Part shown: one piece after another, positions 38,501 to 51,300 of the stretch
How the letters are laid out: each line of letters opens with the position of its first letter
Position numbering within the stretch: the first letter of the stretch is position 1
DNA from: Rhizophagus clarus
Taxonomy: Eukaryota; Glomeromycota; Glomeromycetes; Glomerales; Glomeraceae
Length of the DNA stretch: 64,000 nt
Direction: 5' to 3'
NCBI GenBank assembly: GCA_015698045.1
Contig: BLAL01000324.1
Location: forward strand, 22,501 to 86,500
The notes under the pieces: generated by a model
What the model was told of the DNA's origin: nothing
What the model saw: only the letters and a program-made list of their open reading frames with translations
Database searches by the model: none
Program-made: the position numbers and the translations under genes

Positions 38501-38698
38501 TTGAGAATATTTAATTTCGGAGACAAAAGTATCTTTTTGTAAATAAACACCCATTTCCAAGCTTTCAGCTTTAATTGAATATCTGTCATCTTGTTGTTGG
38601 ATATTATTAATATTTCTATTATTATGAATATATCCCCCGTTTATCGTCCTACGGGTTATATGATCGTTATTAAATGAGGGACGAATTAATGTCTTCAT
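35544..38698 (-). CDS. RNA-dependent RNA polymerase (RNAi type), 2 exons, 1018 aa
   Basis: Exons 36498-38698 and 35544-36399 (minus), in phase across a 98-nt intron that splits the codon after DGDDF. Cellular RdRPs of the QDE-1/RDR family copy single-stranded RNA into double-stranded RNA for Dicer. The catalytic motif DLDGD is at residues 727-731 (GGDLDGDDFTIIYDEHLIP), carrying the three Asp that bind metal. Upstream is the conserved FSDGIGKISFSLA block (about 460), AFQFRMAGYKGLL, and QVQVRPSQHKF. Downstream are LGKIANAHLAKAD and CIRLAHLHSDAVDFPKTG, also standard. The frame is open 12 codons further upstream, but only from a TTG; the first ATG is 38698. The length is at the short end of the family, so an extra 5' exon cannot be excluded. 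Glomeromycotina carry many RdRP copies; this one looks intact. Confidence 0.92.
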
Positions 38699-39442
38699 CA
38701 ATATTTTAAGAATGGGATAAAAGGATGATGCCAAAAATTATCATTGTTTATAAAGTGAGGTTTATATAAATAATTTAAAAATGAAATCTTTCGTCGATCA
38801 ATACCAAAATTTCAATCCAAAAAACTTGGCAGAACTTAAATATTTACATAAATATTAAATGATTTTCATTCTCATTTTTCCTTTTTTTCTTTTCAAAGAA
38901 AAAATAAAAAAAAAACAAATTTGGAGACAAAAAAAATTTTTCACGTTTATAAATAAATTTTACTAAATTTATGAACAAATACAAATCGGATACGGGGAAA
39001 GTTCTCCTTTTAAAGGATCTTCAACAAAGGCAACAATTACAATGTTTACTGATGATCAATCAATCGTTAGTCATATGAACATTTATCTCCTAATTTGTCC
39101 TAGCATGTAAATAATAGCTGATAGATGGAATGGATTTATAATCAATCTTTTGTGTCTAATATCGCATTTCAAGTTCCGTAGTTCCTGATACTTAGTCAAG
39201 GTAGTTTCCTTATACAGTATATTTTCAATTGAATCAACTTCATAAAATAATATTATTAATGGAATATATTTATGTTAAATAGTGATTAATAAGAAAAGGG
39301 GATGTGGCTTTTTTTTCGTACGACTACTACTACGCAAATATACCAAAATAGTTTAAGCGTTAAATATGTCAATAATAACATAAATAATTAGGAATTGCGC
39401 AGTATATTAAGCGTGACGAACGATTAAACTCATACGATCGAC

Positions 39443-39612
39443 TACAGTCTAACGAACCCATGATATAACGAACTCTTACCGAACTTTTTTTTAAGAACCA
39501 ATATCATAATATTTAAAAAATCGATATATACCGAATATCATATAAAACTCTATATATCATATACCAAATTTTTGTTCTTGAGCCGCGAGTTCGGTATATC
39601 GAGATTTGACTA
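39443..39612. mobile_element. Possible pogo/Tigger-type MITE, about 170 bp
   Basis: The left end TACAGTCTAACGAACC... and the right end ...CGGTATATCGAGATTTGACTA are imperfect inverted copies resembling the CAGTC...CGATATA(A/T)CGAA ends of pogo/Tigger transposons, with TA on both sides as expected for their TA target. There is no transposase. Several CGAA/TTCG and ATATC motifs recur inside. The ends are mutated, so it is probably old and immobile. Confidence 0.45.
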
Positions 39613-40726
39613 ACTTGCGAATATCGGTAGTAAAAATATAGACAAATTATTTGATTAGTAACGACCGCTTCAATAAAGAATTTACTTTATGAAAATATAT
39701 CGCTATTATTCTTTTAAATAAAAGAGTATTATTTTTTTTATTCTTACATCGAATGAAAATATCACGTACTGTAGTTTCAATTCAACAGAGTTGATCGTCA
39801 CAACAATTTTTCTTCCCGAATATCTATACATCATTTATTTGTAGTATTGTACTTTTACTTGTAGTACTGTACTTATTTTGGTAATGAATCAAAGATACTT
39901 GTCTTGATTTTATTGGTTAATTTTGGTTTCTGGATATTTTGCAGTTTGACTTTTAGAAGTAGTTATAGTATAAAATTCTGGTACAAACCTAAATGTATGA
40001 ACAGTGATTTGTTCTTTGACATAAATTCTTTCGGTAGATCTTACAACAGTTTCAACTCAAAGAAATTTTTAATAGCATTAGGATTTTACTCCACAAAGGG
40101 AGTACAGTATCTTTGTATATTCTTAACATTTTTTAATCAATGAAGTTATTTATTTAAAAATTTTTTAATGGAAAAGAGGAGAGTATTTATATTTTTTTGT
40201 GTAAATAGACTGACAAGTCAAGTTTTATAACACGTAATTTCTTTCAATCGGAGTCTGAAGTCATATAAATAATTAACTCGTGTTCTTATAAAATATTAAT
40301 AATATTTTTACAATTTTTACTACGTGCCTGAAATGGTGCTCGGTATAGAACTTATCAACATAACTTATTCGTAACTTCCAATGAATTTCTCTTAATATTA
40401 TTTGGGATCGATAGTTATTTAAGAATATATTATCAATGAAATGAAAATAACGGGAGGAATTTCAGTCACTACTTGAAATTACAGAATACTAATTTATGAT
40501 AATGACAAAAACAATGAGTCATTTCACGTTCAATAATTCAAAGAATAATCATGTGGTAATTGTGGATGTGATCAGACCTTTTGTACTTCGTTCGCTCATA
40601 TTTTTTATGCGAACATTTTGGTATGTTTGTATGTGCATATTATTTGATTACCTAAAAAAATCATCTGCCCATTCGGGTATTGAAATCTTAAAATTTATCA
40701 ATACTAATTTTGTAAGAAAGAAGGAC

Positions 40727-40838
40727 TGTGTTCTACCGGAAGCCAATAATTGGTCGGCTGATTTCTGGATACTTGAGTGGCTGTTGGGAGCGCAAGACAT
40801 CCGCGGTAGATTGTGTTCTATCGGAAACCAATAATTGA
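40727..40838. repeat. Spaced direct repeat, 27 bp
   Basis: 40727-40753 and 40812-40838 match at 24 of 27 positions (TGTGTTCTACCGGAAGCCAA then TAATTGG in the first copy). Each copy contains CCAATAATTG, and the first is the palindrome CCAATAATTGG. The 58-bp spacer is GC-richer than its surroundings. Function unknown. Confidence 0.7.
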
Positions 40839-42795
40839 CAAGCATCGTGAGTAAACGATATTTCAATAATAGTTATTAACTAGCTTTTTATCAAATAATG
40901 TATTCAACACCATTTTTGCCATTTAACAAGATATCAGATATGAATTCGTCACACGTAAAAGTTAACGTTAATCAGATGATTGCGTGTAATGACCCACGCC
41001 AATAGAATTCTTTTGTTTTATTGCCTGTGTGATCGATAAACTTGATTTGATTAAATATATTATACCATTCGGTTGTTGCTATGTTAACGAAGAAATTCGT
41101 TCCATCGTCCAATAACCGATACCTCTTGACATTGATGATATTTGATTCTCTAATGCTCAGAGAGATATTTTACTTGTTTATTCAATTTACTATTACTATT
41201 TGTATACAAATATTTATTGTTTTTTTTTTTATTACGATTATTCATTTTTGTCCAAGACTGAGGTTATCCATTACCACATGATATTTTGTGAATGTAATAC
41301 AATGTCACTTGTAATTAAGATCATGTAAAAAAAAATTTTTTTATCGTATCAAACACTTATTTTCCTATAAATTTTTGATGATTTATGAAAAAAAAAGAAA
41401 TCACCTAATAGATGTCATTTCTGATAGTGATCATAATTTTATTATATCAGAACTTTGATAGAAACAGCTAAAGATCAGATTGGATAAAGGATACTTATCA
41501 TTTTAGAGAGTTGGGAATTGAAGTAATCCTAATACTCAAGTACTAGTAACAATTATAAAAGATCAAATGAAATAAAAATCTTACATACTGTTTGTCCTTT
41601 TGACCATGTCCATCAATGATGCTTTATGTAAAGTTCATGCAAGTATCTTTAAGCATGTAGGAACAACAAAAATGGGATTAATTTCCACATGAGTTGATTT
41701 GAAATCCAAAATCCACATTATGTGGATTTGGAATCCACTGGATTCCATTTCTACCTACTAACATTATACTATAATTGATTTAAAAAATTTTTTTTTCTGT
41801 TTACTATGTAAATATATTCAAATATAATGTGTTAATGTTTGTGTGTATTGATGTTTTTGATGTTTAATTTATTTGTAATTGTTACCACTGTATATTTTTA
41901 TTTGAAAGTTTATGTGATATTGGTTAGTGTATATAAGAAAAGAAGATTTACTACTGTGGTCATATAATTTTTTAATGATTTTGATTTTGAAAATTCTCTT
42001 GTACAGATGTCATACAGTATATTCATTCATGTGATATAGAAAATCATTATTTATCATCAAATATGATTGCATTATAGGATTCATTCAATCAGACGTGATA
42101 TTTTTGAATTATTTGCTATTGATTTGAGATGAATACAAAAATTCTTTTAAATATTTAACTGAAAATATAAAAGATGATTAAAGGTGCGTAGGTCTCGATT
42201 GAAAAGTCTGAATAATAATATAATACTTTTTGCAAAATTTTTTGTAATAGACATAAAATCAATTTTTTTTATAGTATCTTAACAGAAATGGATCGAGTTA
42301 ATATCTAAATTTTTATGTTTCGTCTATTAATACTTTAATGTTCTGTTTTTCATTTTATAAGAAATTTAATGATTCTAACTCTACTGACAGCAAAATTTAA
42401 AGAAATATTAAATATTTAATTTATTTATTTCAAGCATGTATTTATGCATTTTATTTAATTTATTAAAATTAATTTAAATACAAATCAGTTTTAGTAATAA
42501 ATAATACTTTACTAATATAATTCGTAATGCTACAATAATAAAAATTATCTCATAATTAAAAATATACTAATTATTGCCCTTTTTGACGTAGTATTACTGT
42601 ACCATGTAAATTGAAACTAATAATCATCCAAAAAATAAAAAAAACTTATAATAATTTATTTTATATTAGATATTTATTTTAAAAACTTCCACATTATAAA
42701 TTTATTCTTCACATTATTGGTACAGATGTGTAGAATTTAAAATAAAAAAGTTGTAAATTATTTACTATTTATTTATTGAATAAAAAAAAATAAAT

Positions 42796-45103
42796 TCATG
42801 AAAAAATCTTCATTAATCGAAATACTTCGTATTCTTCAATAGAAAATCTATCTTCAGTTTTTCTAATCGACTTTTCGTAAGAATTTTTACGAGCATAACA
42901 ATAATTACAAAGTGTATTAGAATCTAATCCCCATATAACAAGATCTCCATTACCAAATGATGGACCATAATAAGATCTATTATCTATAGCATGGCGATTA
43001 TCAACTATACGACTTAAAATATGACTTTCATTTCTGTCTTTATTATTAAAAGAAAATATAAAACTATCTTTAGTATTACTATATCTATCTGCAGATTTCC
43101 ATGCAATCGGGTTATATCCTCCAAGAATTTCGTTACTACCCTTCACTTTAGCTATTGCTATAGTGCGAGATTGAAGATCACAAATTTCATGAAACTTATT
43201 AGAATAAAATCCATCACGGGTTCCACGAAATAACAATTTGAATTCATACTGAGGATTTAATTTATCAGTAATTTCTAATTTATCGACCCATTTTGAAATT
43301 GTTTCAGCATGTTGGGATGTAATAATATTAGAATTAATATCTTTTATATTCTTAGGTATACGAGGTTTTGATTCACCTTTCTTATCAGAATCTAAATGAC
43401 ACAATAACAAATCTTCATATAATTCTTTTGGTAAAACTTCTTTATAAGGATGCACTTTATAAGCAAATTCTTTAGAAGTTAAATTATAGAATCTAATAAA
43501 CGGAACGCATTGTTTTAAGGTATCCTTCAGTGTATTAAAATCTTTTTGATAATAATCTTTAAGATCAGAGGGAAGTTCTGCTGAATTTTGAGCAATCCCC
43601 CATTTAAGTACATATTCCCAAACTTTGATTTCACTTATTTGTAGATTTTCATTTTGAATAATTGAAACCAAAAGTTTCTCTGGTATTAAAGTGAAATCTG
43701 ACGATTCAAATATCTTATCTGGTTCGTTAGATACTAAATCATTACAATATTTTTGAAGATCCAGGAAAGAATCATTTTTAAAGCTTGTCTGATATATTAA
43801 ATCAAAATTTTGTTCCATCCAATTTGCTTTGGTTTCAATTAAAAAAGATTGCATATGAGCAACCAACTCCTGAAGATTTAGTTCACTAGCAGCAACTAAT
43901 AATTTAATTATATCTGATGTATCACATTCTTTCAAAGAAAGTTTTCCACCATAAATATACCTAATAACAGAAATACAATAATTTTGAGATTAAAATGTAT
44001 TAACAAAAAAGGAAATATATTAATATTATATCATTAACTCAACTAGTTTTTTTTTACCTTAAAACGATTTCAAAAATTTCAGGTAAGATATTGGGTAGTT
44101 CAATACGTATTAAAGTCCCATCATTATTTTTTTTTTTAGTTGACAACTCTCTTCGCAGGTAAGAAGAACGGTAATTTAAAATAACCATGTGAGCGTGAAA
44201 TGTTTTTACATGAGGATTATTACCCACTTCAATATTAACGTCATAATATTCATCATCATCCAAAATTTCAAGAAAATTTTGTGATAATTTTGGTAAAAAT
44301 TTAAAATTATCCATGATATTCGTTACTGCATTTTCAATAACTGCTGAACCATCATCCCACTTTTGCAAAATGAATTGTTGGTTATTGCGACCATGCTTTG
44401 TACACAAGATGATGGGAATATGATCATCAGTCTTTGCTCCCTGTAAAGATACAAGTTTTAAGAAATATTAGTCATGTCACGATCTCCAAATAAAGCAATT
44501 TAAATAGCATTTTTACCGAAACATCAAGGACCAATCTTCGATTAAATCTCAAACTAATAGTTTTATCCTCAAAATTATATTCCCATTCTTGACCGCGACA
44601 AGGTTCAGAATACTTTGGGTATTGAACAATTTTTGTACCTTTAAAAAATTAAAATATGTCAATGATTATGAAATCCGAGAAAACGAAAATGATATTTTAC
44701 TAAACATAATAATTCACCATGTTCGAGTTTCCCTTGATAAACGAAGAAATAAAGATTCTCTTATTTAAAAATTAAAAGAATTTGATTTCAAAAATTGAAT
44801 AACCTTATTACTTACCTCCGGCGACATCAAGCACGAAACCAGATCTTTTGTTTACAATAAATCCGCCATTAAAATACCAGAGTTGCATATCGACCTAAAC
44901 ATAAAAAAAAAATATTAATCAATTATAAATAATAATCACATTACATTATAATTATATTAAAAAATTAAGCAACACTTTACGATGGGGTCAAGCTCGGATT
45001 TCTTAGTACATTGAATAATGTCAATAAAACTATTAAAAGAATCACTTTTAACTTCAAGAACTTTTCCAGAATTTTGAGCTATAATCCAATAATAATTAGT
45101 CAT
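42796..45103 (-). CDS. Lectin-BTB-BACK-TLDc protein, copy A, 6 exons, 628 aa
   Basis: Minus-strand exons: 44981-45103, 44816-44894, 44718-44732 (15-nt microexon), 44517-44638, 44058-44440, 42796-43960; total 1887 nt, in phase. Residues 1-145 look like a ricin-B-type beta-trefoil: three subdomains each ending in QxW (QLW 45-47, QEW 89-91, QKW 139-141), with repeated (V/L)L(D/E)V strands. About 160-255 is BTB/POZ (FLEILDDDEYYDVNIEVG, VKTFHAHMVIL, YIYGGKL). About 265-390 is BACK (SEIKVWEYVLKWGIAQN), and about 457-628 is TLDc (EFKLLFRGTRDGF, AKVKGSNEILGGYNP, YGPSFGNGDLVIWG). BTB-BACK proteins commonly act as cullin-3 adaptors and TLDc domains are linked to oxidative-stress tolerance and V-ATPase binding; roles here are inferred. 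Intact. First of four tandem relatives. Confidence 0.88.
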
Positions 45104-48100
45104 TTTTCAGAAAAATTCAATAGAAAGTCACTGCTAAAAGATAAAGTGAAATATAAAAATTTTGTGATACCGAGTGAAGTGTTTATATTTTATTCGGCAA
45201 ACGGAAAATCATTCAGCCAGTCGCATAAATCACACTTCCAACAGTACTAAGAACGAGATGTTCATTATAAATGATTAATTCAACCAACCTTGTGAAGAAT
45301 ATTTAACAAGACTTTATTTATTACAAATTTGTAGATTGATATCACAAGCAGAATCTTTAAATTAACTGGAAATGATATCATTGAATCAAAATGGAATTAT
45401 CTAATTAATCACTCGCAACACGTGTGAAGTTTTGTGGTTTAGGAATATAATGAAATCCATTTTTTATCTCGCAATATTGAAACCAGGATATACTATGTCT
45501 ATGTGTTACTTTTGTTTTTCTAAAAAAAAAGCTCGTTTTAAGATAAAAACTATAAAAATTTTATCCGTTATTACTATAAAAATGAGCCTTACACGGATCT
45601 ATTCACGGAAAATGTAAACAATTTGATAATTTCTTTGATATAAGGTTATTAATTCTGGAAATATGAGGCTTTCACGGAAAAAAGATGAAATATAAAACAC
45701 GAATCGACTTTTTTTTTCAGGGAAACGTACATATACTTTATCGAAGTTTTTACATTATATTTATTTTTAATTATGCGGCGCTGCAAATAAGACATTTAAT
45801 AACCATTTACATACTATTGTAACATTATATATCGTAAATAAAATTTTATTATTTATTACTAAAAACTGACATACATTTAAAAGTGGACTTTTTGATAATT
45901 TCATCATAAAAAGGTATACAAGTAACTTTTTTTCGACATAAAATATATACAAACCATGTAGATTCGCTTTATTGAAAATAATTATCCAAGCAAAAAACCA
46001 CTATTTTTTATTGTAAATTTCATTTATATCAATCGTCTGAGAAGAATATTCATTAAGATAATTTTTCTAAAATAAATACTAAAATTTTATTTACGAATAA
46101 AAAAATTTATTGATAAGTATTCATCAGTCGAAATACTTCATATTCCTCAATAGAAAATCTATCTTTAGTTTTTGTAATCGATCTTTCATAAGAATTTTTA
46201 CAAGCATTACAAAGTGTATTAGTGTCTAACCCCCATATAATAAGATCTCCATTACCAAATGATGGACCATAATAGGATCTATTATCTATAGCATGGCGAT
46301 TATCAACTATACGACTTAAAATATGACTTTCATCTCTGTCTTTGTTATTAAAAGAAAATATAAAACTATCTTTAGTATTACTATATCTATCAGCAGATTT
46401 CCATGTAGTCGGATTATACCCTCCAAGAATTTCGTTACTACCCTTCACTTTAGCAATCGCTACAGTGCAAAAATTGAAGATCACAAATTTCATGAAACTT
46501 ATTAGAATAAAATCCATCACGAGATCCACGAAATAATAATTTGAATTCATGCGGGGAAGTTAACTTGTCAGTAATTTCTAATTTGTTGACCCATTTTGAG
46601 ATTATTTCAGCATGTTGTGATGTAATAATGTTAGAATCAATATCCTTCGAACCAATATTTCTAAGTATACGAGGTTTTGATTCACCTTTCTTATCAGGAT
46701 CCAAATGACTCAATATCAAATTTTCATATAATTCTTTTGGTAAAATCTTTTTATAAGGACTCACTTTATACGCAAATTCTTTAGAATTTAAATTACAAAA
46801 CCTGATAAACGGAATGCATTGTTTTAAGGTGTTCTTTAAAGTTTTGAAATCTTCTTTTGAATAGTCTTTAGGGCTAGAAGGAATTTCTCGATTTTGAGCA
46901 ATTCCCCATTTAAGTACATATTCCCAAACTTGAATTTCGCTCATTTGAAGATTGTCATTTTGAATAACCGAAATTAAAAGTTTTTCCGGAATTGAAGTAA
47001 AATTCTGTGATTCGAATATCTTATCTGGTTCGTTAGATATTAAATCATTACAATATTTTTGAAGATCCAGGAAAGAATTATCTTCAAAACTTGTCTGGTA
47101 TATTAAATCAAAATTTTGTTCCATCCAATTTGTTTTGTTTTCAATCAAAAAGGATTGTATATGAATAACCAACTCCTGAAGACTTAGTTCATTAGCAGCA
47201 ACTAATAATTTAATTATATCTGATGTATCAGATTCTTTCAACGAAAGTCTTCCACCATATATGTATCTAATAATAGAAATACAATACTTTTAAGACTAAA
47301 ATGTTTTGATAACGAATATTAATATTACATTATTGATTCAAAAAGTTTTTACCTTAAAATTATTTCAAAAATTTCAGGTAAAATATTGGATAGTTCAATA
47401 CGTGCCAAAGTTCCATCCCTATTTTTTTTATTAGTTGACAATTTTCTTCGCAGGTAAGGAGAACGGTAACTTAAAACAACTTTATGAGCGTGAAATGTTT
47501 TTACATAAGAATCATTACCAACTTCGATATTGACATCATAATATTCATCATCGTTCAAAATTTCAAGAAAATTTTCTGATAATCTTGGTAAAAATTTAAA
47601 ATTTTCCGTAATGTTCGTTACTGCATTTTCAATAACTGCTGAACCATCATCCCACTTTTGCAAAATGAATTGTTGGTTTTTGCCACCATGCTTCTCATGC
47701 AAGATAATGAGAGCGCCATTATCATTACTTCCTCCCTGTTAAAATACAAGTTTTAAGAAAAAGTTGCATTATTATAATATCTAATGTATTAAGTAAAAAA
47801 AACAACATTCATACCGCAACATCAAGGACAAACTTTCGATTAAATTTCAAACTGATGGTATTGTCCTCATAGTCATATTCCCATTCTCGACCGCGAGAAG
47901 GTTCCTGAAACCTTTGGTATTGATGAATTTTTGTACCTTTACGAAAATTGATATGCATTAATTATTGTGAAATTTGAGAAAACAAAATTACATTTACAAA
48001 CATAATTACTTACCGTTTTCGAATCTCCCTTGATGAATGTAGAAAAAAAAAATTTTTTATTTAAAAGATTTTGATCCCAATAATTGAACATATTATTACT

Positions 48101-48380
48101 TACACCCCTGAACATCAAGCACGAAACCAGATCTTTTATTTGTAATAAATCCACCATTAAAATACCAGAGTTGCATATCGACCTAAACATAGAAAAAAAG
48201 TATTAAAAAATATAATCATTACAAACTATTTTGTTAAAATATTATGTAACAATTTACATTGGGATCAAGCTCGGATTTCTTGGTATGTTGGATAATCTCA
48301 ACAGAACTACAAGAATAACCACCTTTAACTTCAAGAACTTTTCCAGAATGTTGAGCTATAATCCAATAATAATTAGTCAT
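45104..48380. repeat. Segmental duplication unit 1 (about 3.28 kb)
   Basis: The spacer 45104-46106 plus copy B (46107-48380) is repeated head to tail by 48381-51658. Equivalent splice sites in the two genes are offset by exactly 3277 bp over their 5' two thirds. Spacer and gene are both highly similar, including the upstream ACCGAGTGAAGTG and CATTCAGCCAGTCGCATAA stretches. No gene is seen in the spacer. Confidence 0.85.
46107..48380 (-). pseudogene. Lectin-BTB-BACK-TLDc, copy B, frameshifted in TLDc
   Basis: Same six-exon structure as copy A: 48258-48380, 48104-48182, 48014-48028 (15-nt microexon), 47815-47936, 47353-47735, then the last exon from 47266. The frame is open for 512 codons and ends at 46450. 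Relative to copies A, C and D there is one extra base around 46468-46476 (CTTCAATTTTTGCACTG where copy C has CTTCAATCTCGCACTG), so the second half of TLDc (46107-46465) continues in another frame. Copy B also lacks three codons near 46205 (NAC for NYCYAC). The lectin, BTB and BACK parts look intact, so it could still make a TLDc-less protein, or the extra base could be a sequencing error. QxW appears as QLW in the first subdomain and REW in the second. Confidence 0.75.
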
Positions 48381-51300
48381 TTTTCAGAAAAATTCAATAG
48401 AAAGTCACTGCTAAAAGGTAAAGTGAAATATAAAAATTTTGTGATACCGAGTGAAGTGTTTATATTTATTCGGCAAACGGAAAATCATTCAGCCAGTCGC
48501 ATAAATCACACTTCCAACAGTACTAAGAACGAGATGTTCATTATAAATGATTAGGAGTATTTTATTCAACTAATCTTGTGAAGAATATTTAACGAGACTT
48601 TATTTATTACAAATTTGTAGATTGATATCACAAGCAGAATCTTTAAATTAACTGGAAATGATATCATTGAATCAAAATGATATTACCTAATTAGTCACTC
48701 GCAACACGTATGAAGTTTTGTGGGTTAGGAATATAATGAAATCTATTTTTTATTTTTTATCTCGCAATATTGAAACCAGGATATACTATATGTTACTTTT
48801 GTATATTTGAAAAAAGCTCGTTTTAAGATAAAAACCTATAAAAATTTCATCCGTTGTTACTATAAAAATGATCCTTTCACGGATCCATTCACGGAAAATG
48901 TAAACAATTCGATAATTTTCTTGATATAAGGTTATTAATTCTGGAAATATGAGACTTTCACGGAAAAAAGATGAAATATAAAACACGAATCGACTCTTTT
49001 TTTCAGGAAACAATATACTTTATCGAAGTTTTTACATTATATTTATTTTTAATTATGCGGCGCTGCAAATAAGACAATTAATAACCATTTACATACTATT
49101 GTAACGTTATATATCGTAAATAAAATTTTATTATTTATTACTAAAAAACTGACATATATAATATATTTAAAGGTGAACTTTTTGATAATTTCATCATAAA
49201 AAGGTATACAAGTAACTTTTTTCGGCATGAAATATATACAAATCATGTAGATTCGCTTTATTGAAAATAATTATCCAAGCAAAAAAACCACTATTTTTTT
49301 TGTAAATTTCATTTATATCAATCGTCTGAGAAGAATATTCATTAAGGTAATTTTTCTAAAATAAATACTAAATTTTTTGATAAATATTCATCAATCGAAA
49401 TACTTCATATTCCTCAATAGAAAATCTATCTTTAGTTTTTGTAATCGATTTTTCATAAGAATTTTTACAAGCATAACAATAATTACAAAGTGTATTAGTG
49501 TCTAGCCCCCATATAATAAGATCTCCATTACCAAATGATGGACCATAATAGGATCTATTATCTATAGAATAACGATTATCAACTATACGACTTAAAATAT
49601 GACTTTCATCTCTGTCTTTGTTATTAAAAGAAAATATAAAACTATCTTTAGTATTACTATATCTATCAGCAGATTTCCATGTAGTCGGATTATACCCTCC
49701 AAGAATTTCGTTACTATCCTTCACTTTAGCAATTGCTACAGTGCGAGATTGAAGATCACAAATTTCATGAAACTTATTAGAATAAAATCCATCACGAGAT
49801 CCACGAAATAATAATTTGAATTCATGCGGGGAAGTTAACTTGTCAGTGACTTCTAATTTGTTGACCCATTTTGAGATTATTTCAGCATGTTGAGATGTAA
49901 TAATGTTAGAATCAATATCCTTCGAACCAATATTTCTAGGTATACGAGGTTTTGATTCACCTTTCTTGTTATCAGAGTTCAAAAGACTCAATAATAATTC
50001 TTCATATAATTCTTTTGGTAAAACTTTTTTATAAGGATGTACTTTTTCAGCAAATTCTTTAGAATTTAAGTTGTAAAATCTAATAAACGGGATGTATTGT
50101 TTTAAGATGCTCTTCAACGTTTTGAAATCTTCTTTTGAATATTCTTTAGGGCTAGAAGGAAGTTCTCGATTTTGAGCGATTCCCCATTTAAGTACATATT
50201 CCCAAATTTGAATTTCGCTCATTTGAAGATTGTCATTTTGAATAACCGAAATTAAAAGTTTTTCCGGAATTGAAGTAAAATTCTGTGATTCGAATATCTT
50301 ATCTGGTTCGTTAGATATTAAATCATTACAATATTTTTGAAGATCCAAGAAAGAATTATCTTCAAAACTTGTCTGGTATATTAAATCAAAATTTTGTTCC
50401 ATCCAATTTACTTTGTTTTCAATTAAAAAGGATTGTATATGGGCAACCAACTCTTGAAGATTTAGTTCATTAGCAGCAACTAGTAATTTAACTATATCTA
50501 ATGTATCATATTCTTTTAAAGAAAGTCTTCCGCTATAAATGTACCTAATAATAGAAATACAATACTTTTAAGATTAAAATTTTTTGATAACGAATATTAA
50601 TATTACATTATTGATTCAAAAAGTTTTACCTTAAAATAATTTCAAAAATTTCAGGTAAAATATTGGATAGTTCAATACGTGCCAAAATTCCATCCCTATT
50701 TTTTTTATTAGTTGACAATTTTCTTCGCAGGTAAGGAGAACGGTAACTTAAAACAACTTTATGAGCGTGAAATGTTTTTACACAAGGATCATTACCAACT
50801 TCAATATTGACATCATAATATTCATCATCGTTCAAAATTTCAAGAAAATTTTGTGATAATCTTGGTAAAAATTTAAAATTTTCCGTAATGTTCGTTACTG
50901 CATTTTCAATAACTGCTGAACCATCATCCCACTTTTGCAAAATGAATTGTTGGTTTTTGCCACCATGCTTCTCATGCAAGATAATGAGAGCGCCATTATC
51001 ATTACTTCCTCCCTGTTAAAATACAAGTTTTAAGAAAAAGTTGCATTATTATAATATCTAATGTATTAAGTAAAAAAAACAACATTCATACCGCAACATC
51101 AAGGACAAACTTTCGATTAAATTTCAAACTGATGGTATTGTCCTCATAGTCATATTCCCATTCTCGACCGCGAGAAGGTTCCTGAGACCTTTAGTATTGA
51201 TGAATTTTTGTACCTTTACGAAAATTGATATGCATTAATTATTGTGAAATTTGAGAAAACAAAATTACATTTACAAACATAATTACTTACCGTTTTCGAA

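Larger units (their letters stand above)
38699..42795. other. Intergenic region with small repeats
   Basis: 4.1 kb without a supportable gene. It includes a possible pogo/Tigger-type MITE (39443-39612) and a spaced 27-bp direct repeat (40727-40838) in a locally GC-richer patch. The rest is AT-rich. Confidence 0.5.

Noticed and set aside
40496-40834. 112-codon plus-strand open frame
   Set aside because: Runs through the direct-repeat region and has no recognisable domain; likely chance.
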